Assembly: GCA_030747595.1 (NCBI GenBank)
Contig: JASLKK010000003.1
Location: 124,165-188,164 of the forward strand
DNA length: 64,000 nucleotides
Source of the DNA: Acidimicrobiales bacterium
Lineage (GTDB): Bacteria; Actinomycetota; Acidimicrobiia; Acidimicrobiales; MedAcidi-G1
Reading direction: 5' to 3'
Position 1 is the first letter of the stretch. The number at the start of each line of letters is the position of its first letter. This document shows, piece after piece, positions 53,768 to 62,555 of the stretch. The translations under genes were made by a program, and so were the position numbers. The notes beneath the pieces are model-generated. The model was not told the DNA's origin. It saw only the letters and a list, made by a program, of their open reading frames with translations, and made no database searches.

Positions 53768-54481
53768 ATGACCGGATGGAACGTGCGTTGGCCGGTGGGC
53801 TCGGTGGCTGACCGACACGGACCGGTGGGAGAGATCTCTGAGCGGTCGGTACTGCGTCACCGGGTGTCCCACTCAACTGTGGTGCTGGGGAGCGGCCAAC
53901 GGGCGCCTTCCGGGCTGGTCGATCGAGCAACCGCGAAGGGTTTGGACGTGGTCCGACGCCGGTCAGGCGGGGGAGCGGTCCTGTTGGAACACGACGGACT
54001 CCTCTGGGTCGATGTGCTGGTGCCACGGAATGATCCATTGTGGAATGACGACGTGGGACGGTCGTCCATGTGGTTGGGAGCTGCCTGGTCCGAGGCGTTG
54101 GCCGTATCGGGCGTGGTGACCGATGTCCATCGAGGCTCGTTCTGTTGCGGGTTGGCCGGCCGGGCCGTGTGCTTCGTGAGCCGGGCCGCCGGTGAGGTGG
54201 TGTCCCAAGGTCGCAAGGTGGTGGGGATCAGCCAGCGGCGGGACCGGAGCGGAGCCCGGTTCCAGTGTGCGGTGCTGCTGGGGGCCGATGCCGCAACGCG
54301 ATCGGTGGCCCCTCTGATCGACTTGCTCGGCCTAGTGCCACGTGCGGAGTTGCTGGCCGAGGTCCAGGCCACCGTTTCCGGTGTGGTGATTCCCGGCGTG
54401 GCCGATGTCGACACTACGGGTGTCGTCGCGGCGGATCACCTTTTCGACGCCTTCATGGAGGCCATTTCCTCCACCGGTTGA
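53768..54481 (+). CDS. Lipoate-protein ligase A/octanoyltransferase-like protein
   Basis: The fold is the biotin/lipoate ligase type, with VVRRRSGGGAVLLEHDGLLWVD (substrate-binding RRSGGGAV) and the catalytic Lys in GRKVVGISQRRDR. Length 237 fits LplA/LipM-like enzymes. It attaches lipoate or octanoate to E2 and GcvH-type proteins, needed by the 2-oxoacid dehydrogenase encoded earlier. ATG 53768 follows the upstream stop directly. Confidence 0.85.
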   Translation: MTGWNVRWPVGSVADRHGPVGEISERSVLRHRVSHSTVVLGSGQRAPSGLVDRATAKGLDVVRRRSGGGAVLLEHDGLLWVDVLVPRNDPLWNDDVGRSSMWLGAAWSEALAVSGVVTDVHRGSFCCGLAGRAVCFVSRAAGEVVSQGRKVVGISQRRDRSGARFQCAVLLGADAATRSVAPLIDLLGLVPRAELLAEVQATVSGVVIPGVADVDTTGVVAADHLFDAFMEAISSTG

Positions 54482-54564
54482 GCCGAGCTCCCGGTGCAGT
54501 TCCTGCAGGTCCAGGGCCCGCGCGCGCCTGTGATGGGAATTACGCGATTTGTGGTGGGGGCTAC

Positions 54565-54619
54565 TTGCATTGAAGGGGTGGAAAAGGGTTAGAGTGGGGC
54601 CTTGTGGGGAGTAGTGGGG
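54565..54619 (+). promoter_or_regulatory. dcw promoter with three MraZ boxes
   Basis: TTGCAT at 54565-54570 and TTAGAG at 54589-54594 are 18 bases apart. GTGGGG recurs at 54594-54599, 54604-54609 and 54614-54619, exactly ten bases apart, once per helical turn. This matches the spaced TGGG repeats that MraZ binds at its own promoter. The start site would fall inside the boxes. Confidence 0.75.
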
Positions 54620-54697
54620 ACCTAGCAGTGAACGGTACCGGTTCCCTCCCCCCCACGGAAATCGACACCACCGGACGAGCAGAGGGGAGGCATCGAC

Positions 54698-55123
54698 ATG
54701 GTCTTCGTGGGAACCCACGACCACACGCTGGACGACAAGGGCCGACTCGTACTCCCCGCCCGGTTCCGCAGCCACTTTGCCGAATCGGCCTATCTGCTGC
54801 CGAACGCCGGATGTATCTCGCTCTGGGAGCCCGAACGCTTCGAGAAGATGATTGGTCGTCTCGGTGAGCAGGTCCGAGCGGGCGAGATTGATCCTCTCTC
54901 TCCTAAGCAGGTGGCCCACGCGTCGAGCATCGTCCGGCCCGACGCCCAGGGGCGTATCACCATTCCCGAACGACTGCGTACCTTCGCCTCCCTCGAGCAC
55001 GACGTCATGGTCTGCGGAGCGGTCGAATCCCTCGAGATCTGGAATGCCGAGACCTGGGCGGCCATGTCTGCCGACCTCGATCAGTCGGTGGCCGACCTAT
55101 TCCTGCGCGGCGGCGGGATCTGA
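54698..55123 (+). CDS. mraZ: Transcriptional regulator MraZ
   Basis: MraZ carries two AbrB-like folds that form a ring and bind direct repeats before the dcw cluster. Both repeats show the DxKGR motif (LDDKGRLVLPARFRS and PDAQGRITIPERLR). The 141-residue length is typical. ATG 54698 has GGGGAGG upstream. The three boxes lie 80-100 bases before it. Confidence 0.95.
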   Translation: MVFVGTHDHTLDDKGRLVLPARFRSHFAESAYLLPNAGCISLWEPERFEKMIGRLGEQVRAGEIDPLSPKQVAHASSIVRPDAQGRITIPERLRTFASLEHDVMVCGAVESLEIWNAETWAAMSADLDQSVADLFLRGGGI

Positions 55124-55250
55124 TCACCCCTCACCGGCTCGCCTCGACCTGACTGGAGCAGGCCGGAGACCACACCGAACACGACACACCGAACACAGGA
55201 GACGACCAGCACCCACGCGATCTGAAGACCAGGACGACCGACGCCGTTTG

Positions 55251-55378
55251 GCTCGTCCCTGGACCGTCCCCCGATCGGCAGGATGGGAGGCCCCTACTCC
55301 GCCCGCTTGCCATCTAGCCCGACTCGGGGAGACATCCCGACGGGTGCCGCCTGATCGGGGGACGGTCGAGGGACGAGC
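55251..55378 (+). repeat. 26-bp inverted repeat between mraZ and rsmH
   Basis: Bases 55251-55276 and 55353-55378 are reverse complements at 25 of 26 positions, flanking a 76-base loop. The right arm ends 52 bases before the rsmH start. No ORF, T-run or target-site duplication is seen. It makes up most of the 307-base gap between mraZ and rsmH. Confidence 0.85.
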
Positions 55379-55430
55379 TTCGGGGCCGAGGCGCCGAGGC
55401 GGTCGGACAGGTACGGATGCGGCCCGGACC

Positions 55431-56423
55431 ATGACAGAGCAGTTCGATGAAGAGTTGAGGGTCGAGAGCCCAGGATCGTCGGCCTTTCACCACGTTCCGG
55501 TGATGTGTTCCGAGGTCCTTGAAGTGTTGATGGAGGCACCAGCAGGGGTGATCCTGGATGCCACGGTCGGTGGAGGAGGCCACGCCGAAGCCGTCCTCAC
55601 CGCACGGCCCGACCTGACTGTGCTGGGCCTTGACCGTGACGACGCCGCACTGGCTGCCACCGCTGAACGCCTCGCTCCCTTCGGTGACCGGGTGGTGTTG
55701 CACCGTTCGGCCTTCGGTGACCTCTCGACAGCCCTGGATTCCGTCGGCGTGGAACGAATCTCGGGCTTCCTGTTCGACCTTGGCGTGTCCTCTCCGCAAC
55801 TTGACCAAGCGGACCGGGGGTTCAGCTATCGGGAGGCCGGCCCGCTGGACATGCGAATGGATCGCCGTCAGGAGCTCACGGCTGCAGCGGTCGTCAATGA
55901 GTACGACGAGGCGGACCTGGCCCGGGTCCTCCGTTGGTACGCCGATGAACGTCACGCCCGGCGGATCGCCCGGACGGTGGTTGCCGCCCGACCGGTGACC
56001 GACACGGCCCAACTCGCCGAACTGGTACGTGAGGCGATTCCGGCCCCAGCCCGGCGCCGCGGTGGCCATCCCGCCAAGCGCACCTTCCAGGCCATCCGCA
56101 TTGAGGTCAACGGTGAACTAGACCAATTGGCGGGAGCCATCGACGAGGCGATTCGACGCCTGGTGATCAGCGGTCGGGGAGCGGTCCTGTCCTATCACTC
56201 GGGCGAGGACCGGATCGTGAAACACCAATTCGACCGGGCGGCCACCGGTGGGTGCTCCTGCCCTCCGCGCCTCCCTTGCGTCTGCGGTGCCCAACCGACG
56301 GTCGTCATGGCTCGCCGTGCTGGCTGGACGCCGGGTGACGACGAGGCCACCGTCAATCCCCGTGCTGTTAGCGCCCGACTTCGGTCTGTGGAACGGGTCG
56401 AACGTCAGGTGGCGACACCATGA
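55431..56423 (+). CDS. rsmH: 16S rRNA m4C1402 methyltransferase RsmH
   Basis: RsmH methylates N4 of C1402 in 16S rRNA. The SAM-binding motif ILDATVGGGGHAEAVL, FLFDLGVSSPQLD, and RTFQAIRIEVNGEL-like sequence (TFQAIRIEVNGELDQL) are present, and the C-terminus carries LSYHSGEDRIVK and CVCG. ATG 55431 gives the normal 330-residue protein. It overlaps ftsL by four bases. Confidence 0.95.
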   Translation: MTEQFDEELRVESPGSSAFHHVPVMCSEVLEVLMEAPAGVILDATVGGGGHAEAVLTARPDLTVLGLDRDDAALAATAERLAPFGDRVVLHRSAFGDLSTALDSVGVERISGFLFDLGVSSPQLDQADRGFSYREAGPLDMRMDRRQELTAAAVVNEYDEADLARVLRWYADERHARRIARTVVAARPVTDTAQLAELVREAIPAPARRRGGHPAKRTFQAIRIEVNGELDQLAGAIDEAIRRLVISGRGAVLSYHSGEDRIVKHQFDRAATGGCSCPPRLPCVCGAQPTVVMARRAGWTPGDDEATVNPRAVSARLRSVERVERQVATP

Positions 56424-56881
56424 CGGCCGTACTTCGCCCGGTCCGGACACCTCGGCCCACTCCGATAGGTCCCGTTGCTGAGGTCCCACCTCCTCAAGGG
56501 ACGGCCGGGCAGCGGCTCGCGGGACAGCGACTAGCCCGCACGATGGGTGGGACCCGGTTCGGTGTGGTCGGTCTATTAGCAGTTGCCGCCTTCTTCGCAG
56601 GTCTGCTGGTGCTGGCCAACTTCCATGTGGTGGTCATCGGCGACCAATTCGAGTTCGATCGCCTGGAGCGTCGGCTGGAGTCCGGACTCGAGCAGGCACA
56701 GGTGCTGCGTAACGAAGTGGCGCGTCTTGAGAGTCCGGATCGGATCCTCCGGGTGGCTGAGGGCCGTCTCGGAATGGTGCCGCCGCCTGAACGTCTCCAG
56801 TTGGACCTCGTCCTATCGGGTGATCCGAAATCCGGGCTCGCGGCGCCGATCGGCGATCCCTTTGCCTCTGGAGACCGGTGA
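56420..56881 (+). CDS. ftsL: FtsL-like septal protein
   Basis: The 153-residue bitopic protein has a Pro-rich cytoplasmic N-terminus, one membrane segment (GVVGLLAVAAFFAGLLVLANF), and a short coiled coil (FDRLERRLESGLEQAQVLRNEV). FtsL sits with FtsB and FtsQ and helps activate FtsW-FtsI. Position and form support the name; sequence conservation of this family is low. It starts at ATG 56420 overlapping rsmH and ends four bases into ftsI. Confidence 0.82.
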   Translation: MTAVLRPVRTPRPTPIGPVAEVPPPQGTAGQRLAGQRLARTMGGTRFGVVGLLAVAAFFAGLLVLANFHVVVIGDQFEFDRLERRLESGLEQAQVLRNEVARLESPDRILRVAEGRLGMVPPPERLQLDLVLSGDPKSGLAAPIGDPFASGDR

Positions 56882-58734
56882 GTCGTCGGCCGGACCCCAC
56901 CGTGGCGGAGGGGCGCGGCGCGGCACGCCAGGTTCCCCTTCGTGCCGTTCAAATCGGATTACGCCGTCGTCTGGTATTCGTCGGCGGGCTGCTGCTCGTC
57001 GCTGCATCCCTCCTCGTGTGGAGGCTGGCCGTGGTCCAGATCGCCGAGCCGGACCGCTTTTTGACCTATGGCGAGTCCCAGCGGATCCGGTCAGTGGCGC
57101 TTACCGCCGCTCGGGGAGCCATCGTGGATCGCAACGGCGTTGATCTGGCACTCTCGCTTCCGTTGCCGTCGTTGGTCGCCAACCCGCAGGCCGTGGAAGA
57201 TCCGCGCCAGGTAGCGCGTCTACTCGCCTCTGTTTTGGATGAAGACATCGACTTCCTCGAGCGCCGACTTTCCGGTGACGGACAGTTCGCCTATCTCGGA
57301 CGCCACCTCGATCCGGCGGTGGCCGCAGCGGCCATGGACTTCGACTTACCGGGGGTTCGAATTATGGAGGAGCGGGCCCGTGTCCGCCCCGGTGAACGGT
57401 CGGCGTTGGGGGTCCTCGGTCGGACCAACATCGACTCGGTGGGTATCAGCGGTCTCGAGCTGGTCTACGACGGGCTGCTCTCTGGTGTCCCCGGTCGGAA
57501 GATTGTGGAACGCGACCTGAGGGGAGCGTCGATCCCGGGGGGTGAGTACAACGTCGAACCCCCCTCGCATGGACGAACCCTGGTGCTCACCATTGATCGT
57601 GCACTCCAGTTCGAGGCCGAACGACTCCTATTCGAGGGTGTCGAGCGGACCGGAGGGCAGAGCGGAATTTTGGTGGCCATGGACCCGGCTACCGGTCAGA
57701 TAATGGCGTCGGCCACCGTCGTCCGTGGCGACGATGGCGAGATCCGGACGTCTGGTGAGCATCGGGCCGCAACGTGGACGTACGAACCCGGTTCCATAGT
57801 TAAGCCGCTCACCTTCTCCGCCGTGCTGGATGCGGCGGTCGCTTCGCCGGACACCGTCCGGGAAGTTCCGGGTCGGATTGATGTCCATGACGCCACATTC
57901 CGTGATGCGCCACTACACGATCCGGTCGACCTTTCCGTAGCCGACGTGTTACGGCGTTCCTCCAACGTCGGAACGATCATGTGGGCCACTGATCTCGGCC
58001 AAGAGGCCCTCCACGCCAAGTTCCGCGAGTTCGGCCTGGGTCGGGTGTCGGCACTCGACTTTCCGGGAGAATCGGGCGGCAGTCTCTTGACGTTGTCGGG
58101 TTGGTCCGGAACGTCACTCCCTACCATCGCCATTGGTCAGGGCGTGTCGACCACCCCGATACAGATGCTCACTGCCTACGCCACTCTGGCCAACGCCGGA
58201 ATTCGACCCGCGCCCACTCTGGTGCTCGGAACGCGGGACGATGAGGGGATGTTCGAGCCACGCCGTGCCGGTCGTACCACCACGGTTATCCCGTCCACGG
58301 TGGCCTCCGAGGTGGTGGCGATGCTGGAAGGGGTTGTTGAGTCGGGCACCGGCACCCGTGCCGCTGTACCCGGCTACCGGGTGGCCGGCAAGACCGGGAC
58401 CGCCTGGAAGACCCGTCCGGAAGGCGGCTACGGGTCTGAGGGCGACCGTGATTACGTGGCCAGCTTCGCGGGGTTCTTACCGGCTGACAATCCCCGACTA
58501 GTGGTTCTTGTGGTGGTCGACGAGCCGTCATTGGCCCACTACTCCGGAGGGAGGGCCGCTGCGCCGATCTTCTCGGAGTTCGCCCAATTCGCGGTCCGTC
58601 GCCTACGGATCCCTTCGGAATCTGAACGTGCGGGTCTCGAACAGGCCGGTCGAGTACGGGCCGTAACGCCTGCACACCAGCGGTTGCTCGACGAAGCTGC
58701 GTTTGAGACGGCCGCTACTTCGACCGGAGGCTGA
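56878..58734 (+). CDS. ftsI: Septal peptidoglycan transpeptidase FtsI (PBP3)
   Basis: The class B penicillin-binding protein has an N-terminal membrane anchor (about 34-50), a dimerisation domain, and the three active-site motifs S306-I-V-K309, S361-S-N363 and K505-T-G507. The length of 618 is normal, and PASTA domains are absent. GTG 56878 overlaps the ftsL stop by four bases. It cross-links septal wall in concert with FtsW. Confidence 0.95.
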   Translation: MSRRPDPTVAEGRGAARQVPLRAVQIGLRRRLVFVGGLLLVAASLLVWRLAVVQIAEPDRFLTYGESQRIRSVALTAARGAIVDRNGVDLALSLPLPSLVANPQAVEDPRQVARLLASVLDEDIDFLERRLSGDGQFAYLGRHLDPAVAAAAMDFDLPGVRIMEERARVRPGERSALGVLGRTNIDSVGISGLELVYDGLLSGVPGRKIVERDLRGASIPGGEYNVEPPSHGRTLVLTIDRALQFEAERLLFEGVERTGGQSGILVAMDPATGQIMASATVVRGDDGEIRTSGEHRAATWTYEPGSIVKPLTFSAVLDAAVASPDTVREVPGRIDVHDATFRDAPLHDPVDLSVADVLRRSSNVGTIMWATDLGQEALHAKFREFGLGRVSALDFPGESGGSLLTLSGWSGTSLPTIAIGQGVSTTPIQMLTAYATLANAGIRPAPTLVLGTRDDEGMFEPRRAGRTTTVIPSTVASEVVAMLEGVVESGTGTRAAVPGYRVAGKTGTAWKTRPEGGYGSEGDRDYVASFAGFLPADNPRLVVLVVVDEPSLAHYSGGRAAAPIFSEFAQFAVRRLRIPSESERAGLEQAGRVRAVTPAHQRLLDEAAFETAATSTGG

Positions 58735-58735
58735 C

Positions 58736-60193
58736 GTGCGGCTCGCCGCGTTGCTTACTACAGCCGGTCTGAAACCATGTGGCTCGACCGGTGATCCCGA
58801 TGTGCTCCGCGTAGTTCATGACTCACGGGAGGTCACCGATGGTGACCTGTTCTGCTGTATCCCCGGTGGCACCCATGACGGACACGGCTTCGTCGCCGAA
58901 GCGGTGTCCGCCGGTGCTGTTGCGGTCCTGGCTGAGCGGTCAATCGGGGACGCAACGGTACCGACGGTGATCGTGCCTTCGGTGCGCGCCGTCATCGGAC
59001 CGGTGGCTGCGGCGCTCCACGGTTGGCCGTCAAGGGCCCTTGACCTTGTGGGAGTGACCGGCACCAACGGCAAGACGAGCGTCGTCCACCTACTCCGGTT
59101 CATCCTCGAGACCTCGGGCCGCCGCGCAGGGTCATGGGGCACCTTGTCCGGCGAGCGGACCACGCCGGAGGCGACGAACCTTCAGGCCACCATCGCCGGT
59201 TGGGTCGATGACGGTGTCGAGGCGGCCGCGATTGAGGTCTCCTCCCATGCTCTGGCCCAGCACCGGGTGGATGGGACCACGTTTGCCGCAGTGGGGTTCA
59301 CGACCCTCGGACGTGACCACCTGGACTTCCATGGTTCCCCGGCCGTCTACGAGGCGGCCAAGGCCCGGCTGTTCGAGGAAGGCTTCTCAAACCACGCGGT
59401 CGTGAACGTGGGCGATGCCGCTGGTACACGCATGGCATCGGTGGCCGAAGCGGCGGGTCTGTTAGTCGTACGGGTCGATCCAGTAGGAACCGATGCCGAT
59501 CTGAGGCCCGACGGATGCACGTTGACCTGGAGGGGGCGGACCGTGCGGGTAGCCACCGGTGGCCGGTTCACCGTTACTAACGCGCTGGTGGCTGCTGAGT
59601 TGGCCATGGTTCTGGGATGCGAGGAGGACGAGGTGGTTGCCGGCCTCGCAGCTGCCCCTCCCGTACCCGGACGCTTCGAGCCGGTCCTGTTGGCCGACGG
59701 TCCGACCGTGATCGTCGACTACGCCCACACGCCCGATGCCCTCTCGGCGGTACTGGGTGCCGCCCGGGAGGTTCTGGACGGTCAGGTCAAAGCGCGTGCG
59801 TCAGCACCTGGGCGGTTGCTGGTGGTGTTCGGATGCGGTGGTGATCGTGATGTCGGGAAGCGGCCGCTCATGGGTCAGATGGCCGAAGAAGCCGCCGATG
59901 TCGTGGTCGTCACGTCGGACAATCCGAGGGGTGAACCACCTGAGGGGGTAATAGCGGACATCCTTGCGGGAATGGAACGACCCGATCCGCTCGTGGAGCC
60001 CGACCGTCGTCGTGCCATCGCCGTCGCTCTGGCTGCAGCGTCGGCCGCCGATCTGATCGTGGTGGCGGGCCGGGGTCACGAAACCATCCAGGAGATGGCG
60101 GGTCTTCAACTCCCATTCGACGACCGCGCGGTGGTCGTCGAGGAGTGGTCACGGATAATGGACAGTGGGTCCGGTCCGGGGGTAGAGCGGTGA
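58736..60193 (+). CDS. murE: UDP-MurNAc-L-Ala-D-Glu:meso-diaminopimelate ligase
   Basis: This Mur ligase has the ATP P-loop VGVTGTNGKTSVVHLL, substrate motif EVSSHAL, and DNPRGEPPEGVI. DNPR is the signature of meso-DAP specificity, so the wall is likely DAP type. GTG 58736 lies one base after the ftsI stop. It is directly followed by mraY; the usual next gene murF is absent. Confidence 0.94.
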   Translation: MRLAALLTTAGLKPCGSTGDPDVLRVVHDSREVTDGDLFCCIPGGTHDGHGFVAEAVSAGAVAVLAERSIGDATVPTVIVPSVRAVIGPVAAALHGWPSRALDLVGVTGTNGKTSVVHLLRFILETSGRRAGSWGTLSGERTTPEATNLQATIAGWVDDGVEAAAIEVSSHALAQHRVDGTTFAAVGFTTLGRDHLDFHGSPAVYEAAKARLFEEGFSNHAVVNVGDAAGTRMASVAEAAGLLVVRVDPVGTDADLRPDGCTLTWRGRTVRVATGGRFTVTNALVAAELAMVLGCEEDEVVAGLAAAPPVPGRFEPVLLADGPTVIVDYAHTPDALSAVLGAAREVLDGQVKARASAPGRLLVVFGCGGDRDVGKRPLMGQMAEEAADVVVVTSDNPRGEPPEGVIADILAGMERPDPLVEPDRRRAIAVALAAASAADLIVVAGRGHETIQEMAGLQLPFDDRAVVVEEWSRIMDSGSGPGVER

Positions 60194-61236
60194 TCCGGAT
60201 CCTGTTGGCAGCCGGCATTGCCATGGTGGTATCTCTCATCGGTACCCGCGTGCTGATCCTTTGGTTAACCCGTCTGCGGCTCGGCCAGCCCATCCGAGAC
60301 GACGGTCCGGAGGGTCACGTCACCAAGGCCGGTACGCCGACCATGGGAGGACTGGCCATCATCGGCGGGGCGTTTCTGGGCTATGTCCTGAGCGACCTTT
60401 ACCGAGGCATCTATACCCGCACTGGAATCTTCGTGATGCTGGCCATCATCAGTGGGGGAGTGGTCGGGCTGATGGACGACTGGATCAAGGTAGTGCGTGA
60501 GCGCAACCTCGGTCTCAACAAGCGGGCCAAGATGCTCGGGCTCTTTGCAGTGGCTCTTACCTTCGCTGTACTGATGCTGGAACACGCACCGACCCACACC
60601 ACGCTGTCTGTCACCCGTTTCGACCAGCCGGGTATTGAACTGGGTTCGATTCTCTGGTCGATCTGGGCCGTGCTCCTCATCATCGGTTCGGCCAATGCCG
60701 TCAATCTGACCGACGGCCTAGACGGCCTGGCGGCCGGGGCGGGCACCTTCTGTTTCGGTGCCTACACCGTCATCGCCTTCTGGCAGTTTCGGTATCCCGA
60801 GACCTACGAGATCGCCCATGCCCTGGACTTGGCGGTGGTAGCAGCGGCCATGGCCGGCGGTTGCTTGGGCTTCCTGTGGTGGAACGCCGCTCCGGCCCGG
60901 ATCTTCATGGGCGATACGGGGTCCCTGGCCATTGGTACGGGCCTGGCCACCCTCGCTCTGGCCACCGGGACGCACCTACTGTTGCCCATCGTGGCCGGGT
61001 TGTTCGTGGCCGAAACGGTGTCGGTGATCGTGCAGATCGCGAGCTTCCGCCTGTTCGGTGGTCGCCGGGTTTTCCGGATGGCGCCCTTTCACCATCACTT
61101 CGAGCTGAGCGGATGGCCCGAGACCACGGTGATCATCCGGTTCTGGATCATGTCAGGACTCTGCACGGCTGCAGGTCTGGGGATTTTCTATGCCGATTCA
61201 TTGTCGGCCGGGGTGGCCGACGGGCTCGGCGGATGA
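60190..61236 (+). CDS. mraY: Phospho-MurNAc-pentapeptide transferase MraY
   Basis: MraY moves phospho-MurNAc-pentapeptide to undecaprenyl phosphate, producing lipid I. Ten hydrophobic segments and the catalytic motifs LMDDWIKVV, NLTDGLDGLA, FMGDTGSLAIG and PFHHHFELSGW are present. GTG 60190 overlaps murE by four bases. Length 348 is normal. Confidence 0.95.
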   Translation: MIRILLAAGIAMVVSLIGTRVLILWLTRLRLGQPIRDDGPEGHVTKAGTPTMGGLAIIGGAFLGYVLSDLYRGIYTRTGIFVMLAIISGGVVGLMDDWIKVVRERNLGLNKRAKMLGLFAVALTFAVLMLEHAPTHTTLSVTRFDQPGIELGSILWSIWAVLLIIGSANAVNLTDGLDGLAAGAGTFCFGAYTVIAFWQFRYPETYEIAHALDLAVVAAAMAGGCLGFLWWNAAPARIFMGDTGSLAIGTGLATLALATGTHLLLPIVAGLFVAETVSVIVQIASFRLFGGRRVFRMAPFHHHFELSGWPETTVIIRFWIMSGLCTAAGLGIFYADSLSAGVADGLGG

Positions 61237-62555
61237 GCGACGCAACCACTCTGGTCCTCGGACTGGGAGTAGCCGGTCGGGCTGTGCTGGATGCCCTGGT
61301 CCGCCGGGAGTTCTATGTGGTGGCCGTAGATGATGCGCCTGGTGGTGCGGCCCGCCAGTGCGCGGATCGCCTTGGTGTGTCGCTGGTGGAGGCGCCGGCG
61401 GCCGACGAGTGGCCACGATTGCTGGATGGAATCAGTGAGGTAGTCATGGGTCCCGGGGTTCCCGATTCCCACCCCTGCCATGCCGCGGCCCGGGCGGCCA
61501 GGGTCCCGGTGATCGATGAGTCTGATCTGGCAGCCCGCTGGGACGACCGTCCCCGTTGCGCTGTTACCGGTACCAACGGGAAGACCACGGTGGTGACTCT
61601 GGTGGCGGAGATGTTGGAACGTTCCGGCATTCGGACCTTGACGGCCGGGAACACCGATACGCCGCTTGTGGCGGCCATCGATGACGGAGAGGTGTCGACC
61701 TTCGTGGTCGAAGCCTCTTCGTTCCGTCTTAGTCACGCCAATATGTTCAAGGCGTCGCCCGCCGGGTGGCTGAACTTCGCGCCGGACCATCTTGACGTAC
61801 ACGCGGACGCTTCCGCCTATGAGGCAGCTAAGGCCCGGATCTTCGAAGGGGTAGCCCGGCCAGCGGATGCGGTGGCCAATGCTTCCGATCCCGTGGTCAT
61901 GGCCCACGCTCCCGAGGGGGCGTTGTTGTTCGGGGGTGTTGAGACGCCCTGCCGAGTCGACGGTGAGGGATCGTCCGCTCTTCTGATCGTGAACGACGAG
62001 CCCCTCATCGAGGTGGCCGCGCTGATGCGTTCGCTGCCCCATGACCTAGACAATGCTCAGGCGGCCGCTGCTCTGGCCATCCGCGCCGGAGCTTCCCGGA
62101 CGGCCTGCGCCGAGACTCTGCTCGGGTTCGCCGGATTGGCACACCGGATGGCTCTGGTGGCCGAGATTGAGGGCGTCCGGTTCGTGGATGACAGTAAGGC
62201 CACCACGCCGCACGCCACGCTGACCGCCATGGCCGGACTGCCGGGATCGGTCCTGATCGCCGGTGGGCGTAACAAGGGTGTGGACCTCGCTGTGCTGGGC
62301 AGGTCCCGACCCCGGGCCGTGGTGGCCATTGGTGAGGCGGCCGACGAGATCGTCGAGGCGTTCACCGGCCGCTGTCCCGTCCACGAGGCCACTTCGATGG
62401 ACGAGGCGGTGGCCCTGGCCCACGGGGCAGCCGACGGTTCCGGAACGGTGCTGCTCTCCCCGGGTTGTTCGTCGTTCGACTGGTACGGATCGTATGTGGA
62501 ACGTGGCCTTGATTTCGGACGGATCGTGCGTTCCTTGGATGGGGCCGGGGCGTGA
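61233..62555 (+). CDS. murD: UDP-MurNAc-L-Ala:D-Glu ligase MurD
   Basis: MurD adds D-Glu to UDP-MurNAc-L-Ala. The protein has an N-terminal Rossmann-like domain (VLGLGVAGRAVLDALV), the P-loop VTGTNGKTTVVTL, EASSFRL, and FVDDSKATTPHATL with LSPGCSSFDWYGSY. The start ATG 61233 overlaps mraY by four bases (ATGA). Length 440 is normal. Confidence 0.94.
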   Translation: MSDATTLVLGLGVAGRAVLDALVRREFYVVAVDDAPGGAARQCADRLGVSLVEAPAADEWPRLLDGISEVVMGPGVPDSHPCHAAARAARVPVIDESDLAARWDDRPRCAVTGTNGKTTVVTLVAEMLERSGIRTLTAGNTDTPLVAAIDDGEVSTFVVEASSFRLSHANMFKASPAGWLNFAPDHLDVHADASAYEAAKARIFEGVARPADAVANASDPVVMAHAPEGALLFGGVETPCRVDGEGSSALLIVNDEPLIEVAALMRSLPHDLDNAQAAAALAIRAGASRTACAETLLGFAGLAHRMALVAEIEGVRFVDDSKATTPHATLTAMAGLPGSVLIAGGRNKGVDLAVLGRSRPRAVVAIGEAADEIVEAFTGRCPVHEATSMDEAVALAHGAADGSGTVLLSPGCSSFDWYGSYVERGLDFGRIVRSLDGAGA

